Source: Proteiniphilum sp. UBA5384 (lineage in GTDB: Bacteria; Bacteroidota; Bacteroidia; Bacteroidales; Dysgonomonadaceae). From it: DNA of 64,000 bases. The stretch spans positions 62,001 through 126,000 of the forward strand of contig NZ_DHOS01000002.1 in assembly GCF_002410825.1 (NCBI RefSeq), written 5' to 3'. A model generated the notes under the pieces. That model saw only the letters and a program-made list of their open reading frames with translations. It was not told the origin of the DNA and ran no database searches. A program made the position numbers and the translations under genes. Of the stretch, positions 46,783 to 55,939 are shown one piece after another (the stretch's first letter is position 1; every line of letters starts with the position of its first letter).

Positions 46783-48093
46783 TCACAACCGGATAAGTTC
46801 CAGTAGCCTCTTCCATGTATCAGGGTGTTGTTTTTTAAACCTCCGCACTTTGCTGTCCCGCCGGGCTGTTTTAAGCCATTTGCGCCAGTAGAGGGCGAAA
46901 TAGAAAGTAATCGGCATCAGGATAAAATAACCGAGCGCCAAAATCCGTTCCTTTGTAATGGCTCCGATGGTCAGCGACTGGATCAGGTCGAATATGGGGA
47001 CGAAAAGAAGCCCCGATGCGTATCTTACCGATGGGATAAACTGCTTGTCCTTGAAAATCCCGGTCAGCTTCTTATTGAGCAGGATGGGGAAGATACCGTT
47101 CAGCAATCCGAAAAACGCCACCGGACCGGAAAGGATAAGTGCTGCATAACGGACAAAGAGATTACTTGCAGAGGGAATTTTCTCTATCCGATCTTTTGAA
47201 TTGAGCCCGTATTTTTTCAATAGGGTATGCGCTTCACGGAAACCGTCTGTTTTTCGGTCGAATTCGTCCCGGTCATTTTCATACAGCTCATCCAGTTTCC
47301 TGACGATATAGAGTGCTGCCTGAAGAAAATTATCTTTTCTTTTCGGGTATTTTTCATGTGCTATCCGGTCGCCATTCCAGTCAATGGCATAGATATATTC
47401 GTTGTAAAAATCATCATTCCATATGTTCACCACCATCGACTTGAGCCGGTTTTCCAGTTCCTGCCTTAATTGGTTGACGGCCAAAACGGGATTCTCAATA
47501 TAAACATCCCTATAATCGGATACTTCAATGGGAGCGCCGAAAGTAACGTAGGCATCCGATAAGAAACCAAACATATCCCTGTAGTAAATAGATATGGGAA
47601 TAATCTGGCTTTGGAGCTGAAAGTCGACCGATGCTTCGGTGGGTAATACAATGCGTGGCACCGCTTTTTGTATAGGGAGTAATGACTGTTTCGGGTTATG
47701 TCTTGCTTCGGGAAAGAGTGCGATGGGATTATTTTTCCGTAGGATGCGTGCAGCATTGTCGAATATCTCACTGTTCTTGTCAAGATTGTCCTTGCCGTCG
47801 CGAATGCGGAAGACCGGCATAATACGCATTCCTTTCAGTAGCCATGCTACAAACTTTTGTTTGAAGATATCGGCACGGGCCAAAAAAACGATTTGTTTAC
47901 GGTGATAGCTGGAGAATACCAACAGCAATGCGTCTAACAGTGCGTTACGGTGGTTGGGCGCCAGGATGACCGCCCTGTCTTTGGAAACATTTTCCTTTTT
48001 CCCGACAAATATCATCCTCCTGAAATTCAGCCTCAAAGGGATGCTCACCGTTAACTTGGCCAGCGTATATCGAAAATCGTAACGGTATATCAT
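46783..48093 (-). CDS. PlsC-type glycerol-phosphate acyltransferase
   Basis: 436 residues. The acyltransferase domain (about 22-220) has motif I as NHRNALLD (His48, Asp54), with five residues between His and Asp rather than the usual four, as in Gpt2/Sct1-type glycerol phosphate acyltransferases. Motif III FPEARH is at 127-132. The C-terminal half carries hydrophobic segments (about 310-345 and 365-405), so it is membrane-bound. It likely transfers acyl groups in phospholipid synthesis. It is convergent with the HTCS gene, 41 bases apart, with no obvious terminator between them. Confidence 0.82.
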   Translation of the reverse strand: MIYRYDFRYTLAKLTVSIPLRLNFRRMIFVGKKENVSKDRAVILAPNHRNALLDALLLVFSSYHRKQIVFLARADIFKQKFVAWLLKGMRIMPVFRIRDGKDNLDKNSEIFDNAARILRKNNPIALFPEARHNPKQSLLPIQKAVPRIVLPTEASVDFQLQSQIIPISIYYRDMFGFLSDAYVTFGAPIEVSDYRDVYIENPVLAVNQLRQELENRLKSMVVNIWNDDFYNEYIYAIDWNGDRIAHEKYPKRKDNFLQAALYIVRKLDELYENDRDEFDRKTDGFREAHTLLKKYGLNSKDRIEKIPSASNLFVRYAALILSGPVAFFGLLNGIFPILLNKKLTGIFKDKQFIPSVRYASGLLFVPIFDLIQSLTIGAITKERILALGYFILMPITFYFALYWRKWLKTARRDSKVRRFKKQHPDTWKRLLELIRL

Positions 48094-48131
48094 ATATTGA
48101 AGGTTTTAATGCATATTTTCATCAGACAAAT

Positions 48132-49097
48132 TTATTGGATTCCTTCAGGAGTGACTATGTGGCTTCTCCAGTAAAACGCCAGCATGAGTCCGGCCACGAT
48201 ATGCCATATACCCCACCATGCGGCAATGAAAGCCATCCCTCCCAAATTAAGCTCTGGAGGAAATATCCTTGGATTAAAAATCAGCGCGAGTCCTAATCCG
48301 GAATTCTGGATACCGGTTTCGATAGAGATAGTTCTGCAGTTGATTTCACTTACTCCTAATGACTTTGGTAAAAAATATCCACTCAGAAAAGCCAACCCGT
48401 TATGGATAAGCACCAGAAAGAATATCAGATGGATATAGCGAAGGAACAGGTCGAAATTACCTGCCAATGCCGCTACGATAAAACCTACGAAAAAGATGAC
48501 AGAAGCTGCCTGTATCGGCTTGTCGACTTTGGCGGTGAATTTAGGGAATTTCATTCCCACAATCATGCCTAAAATCACGGGAATACCCAGGATCAGAAAA
48601 ACCGTCCGGAACATCTCCACCGGGTCAATAGTGATGGGAACCAATAAGGGCGAATGTCTGGCATAAAGCCCGCCCCAGAATGCAAAATTAAATGGCGTCA
48701 TAAAAAGACTCATGACAGTAGTGATGGCCGTGAGGCTCACTGACAGGGTGACATTCGATTTTGAAATGGAAGAAATCAGATTCGATACATTCCCGCCCGG
48801 ACAGGCAGCTATGAGGATCATCCCCATAGCCACGGCGGTACTGGGGCGCAGGATGATTACCAACACAAAAGTGAGTGCCGGCAGTAATATATATTGTGCG
48901 ATCACCCCTAATATCACCGGTTTGGGGTTGAACACCAATGTTTTAAAATGCTGTGGCTTGATGCTTAGCGCTACGCCAAACATGATAAATGCGATGGCGA
49001 TATTCATCAGGTTGACACTCTCCCTGTTAAAGTTCAGCCGGATCGTGTCAAGTTGTTCCAGATTCCCGAAAAGGGACAATAACGGAGTAAATTGCAT
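48132..49097 (-). CDS. Bile acid:sodium symporter (BASS) family transporter
   Basis: 321 residues from the ATG read at 49097; an earlier in-frame ATG at 49133 would add 12 residues. About nine to ten membrane helices and the family core FIMFGVALSIKPQHFK, AACPGGNVSNLISSISKSNVTLSVSLTAITT and SIETGIQNSGLGLAL are present. Members import bile acids, pantoate or other organic anions with sodium; the substrate here is unknown. It lies 38 bases upstream of the acyltransferase on the same strand, and diverges from rarA. Confidence 0.9.
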   Translation of the reverse strand: MQFTPLLSLFGNLEQLDTIRLNFNRESVNLMNIAIAFIMFGVALSIKPQHFKTLVFNPKPVILGVIAQYILLPALTFVLVIILRPSTAVAMGMILIAACPGGNVSNLISSISKSNVTLSVSLTAITTVMSLFMTPFNFAFWGGLYARHSPLLVPITIDPVEMFRTVFLILGIPVILGMIVGMKFPKFTAKVDKPIQAASVIFFVGFIVAALAGNFDLFLRYIHLIFFLVLIHNGLAFLSGYFLPKSLGVSEINCRTISIETGIQNSGLGLALIFNPRIFPPELNLGGMAFIAAWWGIWHIVAGLMLAFYWRSHIVTPEGIQ

Positions 49098-49180
49098 TGG
49101 ATGACTGATTGATTTTAGCTGCAAAGTTAGCATTTCCTGTAAGAAATACTAACTTTGTAAAAGATCTAAACTGAATTTAT

Positions 49181-50449
49181 ATGAGTTCACCTCTTGCCGA
49201 ACGGTTACGACCGCAACACCTTGATGAACTGATCGGTCAATCGCACCTGATCGGTAAAGGTGCCGTATTGCGCCGGATGATCGACTCGGGAAGGATACCG
49301 TCCATCATCCTCTGGGGACCTCCCGGTGTAGGGAAGACCACCCTTGCCAATATTATCGCCAACACGTTAAATGCTCCTTTTTACAAGTTGAGTGCCATCA
49401 ATTCGGGTGTAAAAGATGTAAGGGAAGTGATTGAAAAGGCAAAGAACAACCGCTTTTTCGAGACTACTGCCCCCATCCTTTTTATCGATGAAATCCACCG
49501 GTTCAGCAAGTCGCAACAGGATTCCTTGCTGAATGCCGTGGAGACGGGTATTGTCACGTTGATTGGCGCCACTACCGAGAATCCTTCGTTCGAGGTGATC
49601 CGTCCGTTGCTTTCCCGTTGTCAGGTTTATGTATTGAAACCGCTGGAGAAGAAAGAGCTGGAGCAGTTGTTAAACCGTGCCCTTACGGAGGACCACATCC
49701 TAAAAGAGAAAAATATAGAGGTTAAGGAGACCGATGCCTTATTCCGGTTTTCAGGAGGGGATGCCCGGAAACTGCTTAATATTTTAGAGTTGACGGTTTC
49801 TTCAGATGGTGATGAAAAGATTGTTATTACGGACAAGATGGTGACTGAACGGCTTCAGGAAAATCCGGCGGCGTATGACAAGGGAGGAGAGATGCATTAT
49901 GATATCATTTCCGCATTTATCAAGTCGATAAGGGGAAGCGATCCCGATGCGGCAATCTACTGGCTGGCACGGATGGTGGCAGGAGGAGAAGATCCCAAAT
50001 TTATAGCCCGCAGGTTGGTTATTTCTGCTGCCGAGGATATTGGTTTGGCGAATCCCAATGCGTTGTTATTGGCCAATGCCTGTTTTGAGACATTGCAAAA
50101 GATCGGTTGGCCGGAAGGACGTATCGTATTGGCGGAAACCACCATTTATCTTGCTGCATCCCCTAAAAGCAATTCCGCTTATCTGGCCATAGGCAGTGCT
50201 ATCTCGAAAGTGGAACAGACGGGTAACCTGCCTGTACCGTTACATCTGCGCAATGCTCCTACTTCGCTAATGAAAGAGCTTAATTATGGCAAGGAATACA
50301 AGTATGCCCACGACTACGAAAATAATTTTGTGAATCAGGAATATCTTCCCAAAGAGTTGAAGAATAGTCGTTTTTGGGAACCCCAACCCAATCCTGCCGA
50401 AACCAAAATGAATGATCTTATGAAAAAACTCCGGGAAGGGAAAGAATAA
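49181..50449 (+). CDS. rarA: Replication-associated recombination protein A (MgsA/WHIP-type AAA ATPase)
   Basis: 422 residues. The N-terminus SPLAERLRPQHLDELIGQSHLIG, Walker A GPPGVGKT (46-53), Walker B LFIDEIHRFSKSQQDSLL, sensor 1 GATTENPSFEV and arginine-finger region LLSRCQVYVL are RarA hallmarks. The C-terminal tetramerisation domain has HYDIISAFIKSIRGSDPDAAIYWLARM and AYLAIGSAI. It acts at stalled replication forks in the cytoplasm. It stands alone on the plus strand between minus-strand genes. Confidence 0.96.
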   Translation: MSSPLAERLRPQHLDELIGQSHLIGKGAVLRRMIDSGRIPSIILWGPPGVGKTTLANIIANTLNAPFYKLSAINSGVKDVREVIEKAKNNRFFETTAPILFIDEIHRFSKSQQDSLLNAVETGIVTLIGATTENPSFEVIRPLLSRCQVYVLKPLEKKELEQLLNRALTEDHILKEKNIEVKETDALFRFSGGDARKLLNILELTVSSDGDEKIVITDKMVTERLQENPAAYDKGGEMHYDIISAFIKSIRGSDPDAAIYWLARMVAGGEDPKFIARRLVISAAEDIGLANPNALLLANACFETLQKIGWPEGRIVLAETTIYLAASPKSNSAYLAIGSAISKVEQTGNLPVPLHLRNAPTSLMKELNYGKEYKYAHDYENNFVNQEYLPKELKNSRFWEPQPNPAETKMNDLMKKLREGKE

Positions 50450-50486
50450 TACACCCACTCAATCACCTAACCTCCTTTCCACTTTA

Positions 50487-53282
50487 TTAATACCAGTTCG
50501 TTCCTCTGTCATAGGGCGAACTTCGTTCATCCCATTTCAAGTCTTGCAACAGTGAGGAGCTGGCGCGTATTGTAAAGTTATAGGATTTATAAGGACCGAT
50601 AGGTATAAAACTGGCTGACATGCTCCAGCAGTGCAGGTTACGGGTGAGTGTACAATTGATATTGGTAAATTTCTTCAGGTCGAAATTATAATCGGTATTG
50701 AAAGTGAAATTCCAGTTCTTCGTCGGTTGCAAGGACCCGCTTAAACCGAAATTATGGGTAAGTTTTCCCTCATATTCCATACGATTCTTGTTGAATTCCC
50801 CATATCCATATCGTAACGAATAATTGAAAGAAAGATTCCAGTTCACCGCATTTTTCAGATAACCATCGCTGTCGAATTCTCCCATGGAATTGTCCTCGTT
50901 CGGAGCAAATGAACTTCTTTTACTTGCCTCTTCATAGGGGTTTGCCCCGATTGTACCATCGTCGGGCAGGTTCGCATCCGGATCCTGTTCTTTTTCATCC
51001 TTATTATCGCCGCCACGGCCGAACAGCTTCTTGAAGGTATCCTGGTTCAACGAGTAGGAGAAAGAGGTGCCGGTATTCATCAGTTTGCCGATTCCTTTGC
51101 CATTGAATGCCCTGAGTTTATCTACCCTCACCGGTCTGTCGTTATGGTCCAGTTCGTAAAGATAGGGATCCCATGTGGCATTCAGGCTAAGGGTGTATGA
51201 TTTGGATAACTTCAGGCGTAGATTTGTATTGATGTTGCTCCATTTCATCGAGTCGGCCATCATGTTATAGCTGAAATTAATCCCCAGGTCATCTATCAGG
51301 CTTATCTTTTTAATTCCTGTTGAGTCCTTGTCACTTTTGACTTTCATTTCGAGGTTGTTCTTGAAGTCGAAGCCGATACTTCCGCTTTTCCCTGTGGGAG
51401 CGGTTCCAAACATCATAGAGGAGTAGGGGGAATAGGTATATTCCACATCTTCGCCATACTCGTTCTTATAAGTATAAGTCTCATAGAAATTATATTTCGG
51501 ATCGCCGAAATCGGGTCGGTAACTCAGGCTGATACTGGGAGAAAACACGTGGCGGATGGCTTGCACCTTGTCTCCGAACATTTTCCAGGGAGTGTACATC
51601 CCATAGAATTTTGTTTGAGCGCTGATGGATGTGGAGTAATCATACACCCGTTTAAATCCATATACGGTATCTACGGGAACATGCCTCTTGACGACGGGGT
51701 CCCAGGCTTGCTTATGCGCACCTGTATACCAGCGTTCGGTATAATTGAATGAAGGTGATACCTGGATAAAATCAAAAAGGGTAAAGGTGGCACTTACGGG
51801 AATATTATGTTTCATTCCGTTTGTCCAGTCGCGTATAAGGTCTGATTTCAGGAAACGATCTTCTTTTGTAGTGATAGAGTTTCGAAATTCACCGGAATAG
51901 CTCATCGATATTTTTTCATACCACCGTTCGCTGCCCACCACATTCTTCCTCTTAAAGGGGTAGATGCGGCTCATATTCGCCGATAGGTTGGGAAGTGTGG
52001 CGGCGATGGTGGAATCGCGCGATACTTGGTTAAAACTCATCGTTGCCGAGAGACTCCATGGTGAATCAGGGAAACGCTGTGTAATGTTTACACTCGAACT
52101 TTTTGTGTTTTGGGCGGATTCACGCTGGTAGAGGCGGCCGAGATCCCTATGGTTGTTCCTGCTGGTAGAGAAGTTCACACTGGCCGACAGGGTCCGGTAC
52201 ATATTGGCTTTTGGGTCCTGTGAATGGGTCCAGTTGATGCGAAGGTCTTTCGCTACAGAATAAGCGTCAGGAGCCACATCTTTCAATTCTTTCTCGCCGG
52301 TTACGGTGTTCAGGTAGTAAAAATTAAAATTGCCTGAGTATTTATATCTTTTACGATAATTGGAGCGGGCACCGGCGCCCCATGAACCTTTTGTGTAAAT
52401 CTCCCCCGTGACGGCAAGATCGATATAATCGCTCAGGGCAAAGTAATAACCCCCATTATGAAGATAGAACCCACGGGTCATTTCTTCACCATAACTCGGC
52501 ATGATGATACCTGATGAATAGCTTTTTGTAAAGGGGAAGAAGGCAAAAGGTAATACTATGGGAAATAGCGGCACATCGGCTACTACTAACCATGCCGGAC
52601 CGGTAACTACGTCCTTGTCTGGTCGTACCTTGGCTTTCGACAGGTTGAGGTAGAAGTGGGGGTGGTCATGCTGGTCGCAGGTAGTATATTTCGCATTTCG
52701 CATGTAGAAAGAATTGTCGGGGTTCATTTTCGCCTCATTGGCCACGATGTGACCCTCTCCCTGTTGCGTGATGACATTGTGGATAAATGCTTTGCGGGTA
52801 TCGAAATTATATCGTACCCCTTTCATTTCATATTCTGTTCCTCCCTCCGAGAAAACGGGATGGCCGAATTCTTTTCCGGCAGAGTCGATCCCGAAAGTAG
52901 AGGAGATAATACTACTGTCCAGATCCATAGTGATATATTCCCCCTTGATCGCCAAGTCTCCATACTTGACATCGGCGTCTCCATAAAGGTAACCCATATT
53001 ATTGCCTGTAAATACCATAGAATCCTTGGCTGTATAATAAACAGTAGTTTCCAATACCTCTTTTTTTGTGGCAACAGTATCGGGAGCAGCTTTAAGGGAA
53101 TCTTGTACTTGTGGGGGGCCGACAGAATCAGTGATTTGTCTTATCTTGGTGGAGAGGATGGATTCCGATGTGGCGATTCGTACTGCTATATCTGTTGCTG
53201 CAGCTGCTTTATGGATAAAGAAGCCTGAGAATAAGATACTCAGCATGAAACAAATATATATATATCGTAATAATTGCCTCAT
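50487..53282 (-). CDS. lptD: LptD-like outer-membrane lipopolysaccharide assembly protein
   Basis: 931 residues. Signal peptide (about 1-29, ending AAAA). An LptA/OstA-like jellyroll (about 85-225: DSMVFTGNNMGYLYGDADVKYGDLAIKGEYITMDLDSSIISS) is followed by a barrel domain with the family segments PAWLVVADVPLFPIVLPFAFFPFTKSYSSGIIMPSYGEEMTRGFYLHNGGYYFALSDYIDL. LptD with LptE inserts LPS into the outer leaflet. Bacteroidota homologues are longer and more divergent than the E. coli protein, as here. An Asp/Glu-rich insert lies at about 755-800 (GGDNKDEKEQDPDANLPDDG). Confidence 0.88.
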   Translation of the reverse strand: MRQLLRYIYICFMLSILFSGFFIHKAAAATDIAVRIATSESILSTKIRQITDSVGPPQVQDSLKAAPDTVATKKEVLETTVYYTAKDSMVFTGNNMGYLYGDADVKYGDLAIKGEYITMDLDSSIISSTFGIDSAGKEFGHPVFSEGGTEYEMKGVRYNFDTRKAFIHNVITQQGEGHIVANEAKMNPDNSFYMRNAKYTTCDQHDHPHFYLNLSKAKVRPDKDVVTGPAWLVVADVPLFPIVLPFAFFPFTKSYSSGIIMPSYGEEMTRGFYLHNGGYYFALSDYIDLAVTGEIYTKGSWGAGARSNYRKRYKYSGNFNFYYLNTVTGEKELKDVAPDAYSVAKDLRINWTHSQDPKANMYRTLSASVNFSTSRNNHRDLGRLYQRESAQNTKSSSVNITQRFPDSPWSLSATMSFNQVSRDSTIAATLPNLSANMSRIYPFKRKNVVGSERWYEKISMSYSGEFRNSITTKEDRFLKSDLIRDWTNGMKHNIPVSATFTLFDFIQVSPSFNYTERWYTGAHKQAWDPVVKRHVPVDTVYGFKRVYDYSTSISAQTKFYGMYTPWKMFGDKVQAIRHVFSPSISLSYRPDFGDPKYNFYETYTYKNEYGEDVEYTYSPYSSMMFGTAPTGKSGSIGFDFKNNLEMKVKSDKDSTGIKKISLIDDLGINFSYNMMADSMKWSNINTNLRLKLSKSYTLSLNATWDPYLYELDHNDRPVRVDKLRAFNGKGIGKLMNTGTSFSYSLNQDTFKKLFGRGGDNKDEKEQDPDANLPDDGTIGANPYEEASKRSSFAPNEDNSMGEFDSDGYLKNAVNWNLSFNYSLRYGYGEFNKNRMEYEGKLTHNFGLSGSLQPTKNWNFTFNTDYNFDLKKFTNINCTLTRNLHCWSMSASFIPIGPYKSYNFTIRASSSLLQDLKWDERSSPYDRGTNWY

Positions 53283-53367
53283 TGGGAAATCAGCAGTTAG
53301 TGTGTGGTTTTGAACGCAAAACTACACATTAATGGATTAATTCGCAGCAAAAATAATAAAAAGAAAC

Positions 53368-54669
53368 TTAAGACTGGTCGATTAGCTGCTTTTTAAACAG
53401 ATTGAAGTCTTTTGGCAATGAGATGGACTGTTTTTTATTTTTCATAAAAGCTGCGAGGGCGTCCGGTATCTGCAAAGAACCTCTGATACATGAACCGACT
53501 GTCTCTCTGAATTTAGCCGGATGTGCGGTAGCGAGGAAAATTCCCGTTTCATCCGGTTTTTTCCCTTCTTTCAATGCCAGGTAAGCGCATGCACCGTGCG
53601 GATCCAGAAGGTAATCTGATTTGGCATAGACATTACTGATAGCCATTCTAATCTCTTCGTCGCTATATTTGTACGATGACACATCGGCGGTGATTGCCTC
53701 ATGTGAATGCCCATATAAATCGAGGATGCGCTCAAAATTACTGGGTGCCCCCACGTCCATGGCATTGGCAATAGTTTGTACAGATGTTCTCGGGATATAC
53801 TTTCCGGTTTGAAGATATTCCCTGAATACATCATTCCGGTTATTGACCGCAATGAATTTGTCTACCGAAAGTCCCATCCGTTTGGCGAAAAGGCCGGCGG
53901 TAAGGTTACCCAAGTTACCACTCGGCACTGATACCACCACTTTTGCGTCTTGCAGTTCTCTTTTCAATTGTGCATAAGCCCAAAAATAATAAAATGACTG
54001 TGGTAGGAAGCGGGCCACATTGATAGAATTTGCAGAAGTGAGTTTCAACCGGCTGTTCAGCTCTTCATCCATAAATGCCGATTTGACCAATGTCTGACAA
54101 TCGTCAAAAGTGCCGTCCACCTCTAAAGCAGTGATATTTTGTCCCAGTGTAGTAAATTGGGCTTCCTGCATCTCACTCACTTTTCCTGAAGGATATAATA
54201 CAAATACTTTAATTCCTTCTACTCCCAGGAAACCGTTGGCCACCGCACTACCGGTATCCCCAGATGTAGCTACAAGCACATTTACCTCTTCCTTCCCTTC
54301 CTGTACGAAGTGGGAAAGCATTCGTGCCATGAAACGGGCTCCCACATCCTTGAACGCAAATGTGGGACCATGGAACAATTCCAATACATAAACTCCCTCT
54401 TCCACTTCTTTGAGTGGAATTTCAAAGTTCAATGTATCAGAAACGATAGCATCCAGTTTTTCTTTTGGAATATCTTCACCAAAAAATACTTCCGCAACGG
54501 TTTTAGCAATTTCATGCAATTCATAATTTTCGATCTCTTCGAAAAAACCGGCCGGGAGCCGGTCAATCCGTTCAGGCATATAAAGTCCCCTGTCAGGTGC
54601 CAGTCCCTTAACAACTGCTTCCTGCAAGGACACCACGGGTGCTTTTTTATTTGTACTGTAATATTTCAT
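53368..54669 (-). CDS. thrC: Threonine synthase
   Basis: 433 residues from the ATG at 54669 (MKYYSTNKKAPVVSLQEAV), the usual ThrC start; an in-frame ATG at 54693 adds eight. The PLP-binding lysine lies in GPTFAFKDVGARF, and the phosphate-binding loop in ATSGDTGSAVANGF and VVSVPSGNLGNLTAGLFAKRMG. It converts O-phosphohomoserine to threonine. It is the last gene of the thr operon, after thrA and the ApgM-type gene. Confidence 0.97.
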   Translation of the reverse strand: MKYYSTNKKAPVVSLQEAVVKGLAPDRGLYMPERIDRLPAGFFEEIENYELHEIAKTVAEVFFGEDIPKEKLDAIVSDTLNFEIPLKEVEEGVYVLELFHGPTFAFKDVGARFMARMLSHFVQEGKEEVNVLVATSGDTGSAVANGFLGVEGIKVFVLYPSGKVSEMQEAQFTTLGQNITALEVDGTFDDCQTLVKSAFMDEELNSRLKLTSANSINVARFLPQSFYYFWAYAQLKRELQDAKVVVSVPSGNLGNLTAGLFAKRMGLSVDKFIAVNNRNDVFREYLQTGKYIPRTSVQTIANAMDVGAPSNFERILDLYGHSHEAITADVSSYKYSDEEIRMAISNVYAKSDYLLDPHGACAYLALKEGKKPDETGIFLATAHPAKFRETVGSCIRGSLQIPDALAAFMKNKKQSISLPKDFNLFKKQLIDQS

Positions 54670-54705
54670 ACGACTAAAATTATTTCTTTTCAATGGTATA
54701 TGGAC

Positions 54706-55920
54706 TTATTTTCCACTTTCAAATACTGCTTTCATAAACTGATCCCCATGGAGGAGGCCATAACTCCCTTCCCGGGCGGCAAACTCATCATATACCTCTA
54801 CGCTGTCGGGTTTAATATCCCTATGATAGATAAGGAAAGGAATTGGTGCACGTGTATGTGTCCGTATGGCACAAGGAGTAGGATGGTCGGGTAGGATGGC
54901 AATAGTGACCGGTTCGTCCCATTGTGTGGTCTCTTCGTAGATCGTCTTTACAATACGTGTATCCAGGTTCTCTATTGTTCTTACTTTCAATGCGGCATCA
55001 CCTTCATGCCCCGCTTCGTCACTCGCTTCGATGTGTAGATATACAAAATCTTTTTCTTTCAAGGCCTTGAGGGCGGCTTGCGCTTTCCCCTCATAATTGG
55101 TGTCATACAATCCTGTAGCACCCTCTACCATGATCACCTCCAATCCGGCATATACACCAATCCCCCTGATCAGGTCAACTGCTGAGATCACGGAGCCGGT
55201 TTTGATGGGGAACATTTCGTTGAACGGTTTCATTTTAGGACGGAATCCGGGAGACCAGGGCCAGATACTGTTGGCGGGAGACTTTCCTTCTGCTATCCTT
55301 TTTTTGTTGACAGGATGATCACTCAATATCTCTTGTGATGCCAAGATCAATCTGTTCAATGCTTCTGCAGTGCCCCTTGCTTCGTCATTCCCCGGTTGTA
55401 CCAGGTGTGGACGGAATGGCTGTTCCGGAATATCGTGGGGCGGGGTGCAATGGAGATACTTGTCTCCTCCTTTCATTTTTAACAGATGACGGTAGGAGAC
55501 ACCCGGGTAAAAACTGAAGATATCGTCACCCAACTCATTGTTGAGGAACCGGATCAGTTCAGTTGCTTCGGAGGTAGATATATGTCCTGCCGAATGGTTC
55601 TTTAGCAGGTCACCTTCCATACATACCAGGTTACAACGCATGCCCATTTCTCCGGGGAGGATATCCACCCCCATGCTTGCCGCTTCCAGTACGCCACGCC
55701 CTTCATATACCGAAGGGATATGGTAGCCCATGACTGAAAGGTTGGCTATTTCACTTCCGGGGGCAAACCCTTCGGGGACAGTGTCCAGCAGTCCATTCCT
55801 GCCTTTTCGGGCCAGGAGATCCATATAGGGTGTGGCAGCCGCCTGAATGGTTGTTTTATTTTCCAATGAGGTAATGGGCTCATCGGCCATGCCGTCGCCA
55901 AGAATTATTATATATTTCAT
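54706..55920 (-). CDS. ApgM-type protein, putative homoserine kinase of the thr operon
   Basis: 404 residues from the ATG at 55920 (MKYIIILGDGMADEPITSLENKT). It belongs to the cofactor-independent phosphoglycerate mutase / alkaline phosphatase superfamily: ILGDGMADEP metal site, FAPGSEIANLSVMGY with the nucleophile serine, HIEASDEAGHEGD and ILPDHPTPCAIRTHT. Family members located between thrA and thrC are proposed to be the missing homoserine kinase in Bacteroidota and relatives. No GHMP-type ThrB is seen. It is 19 bases after thrA and 36 before the thrC start, so it belongs to that transcript. Confidence 0.88.
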   Translation of the reverse strand: MKYIIILGDGMADEPITSLENKTTIQAAATPYMDLLARKGRNGLLDTVPEGFAPGSEIANLSVMGYHIPSVYEGRGVLEAASMGVDILPGEMGMRCNLVCMEGDLLKNHSAGHISTSEATELIRFLNNELGDDIFSFYPGVSYRHLLKMKGGDKYLHCTPPHDIPEQPFRPHLVQPGNDEARGTAEALNRLILASQEILSDHPVNKKRIAEGKSPANSIWPWSPGFRPKMKPFNEMFPIKTGSVISAVDLIRGIGVYAGLEVIMVEGATGLYDTNYEGKAQAALKALKEKDFVYLHIEASDEAGHEGDAALKVRTIENLDTRIVKTIYEETTQWDEPVTIAILPDHPTPCAIRTHTRAPIPFLIYHRDIKPDSVEVYDEFAAREGSYGLLHGDQFMKAVFESGK

Positions 55921-55939
55921 TTTATTTTCAATAAAATAT

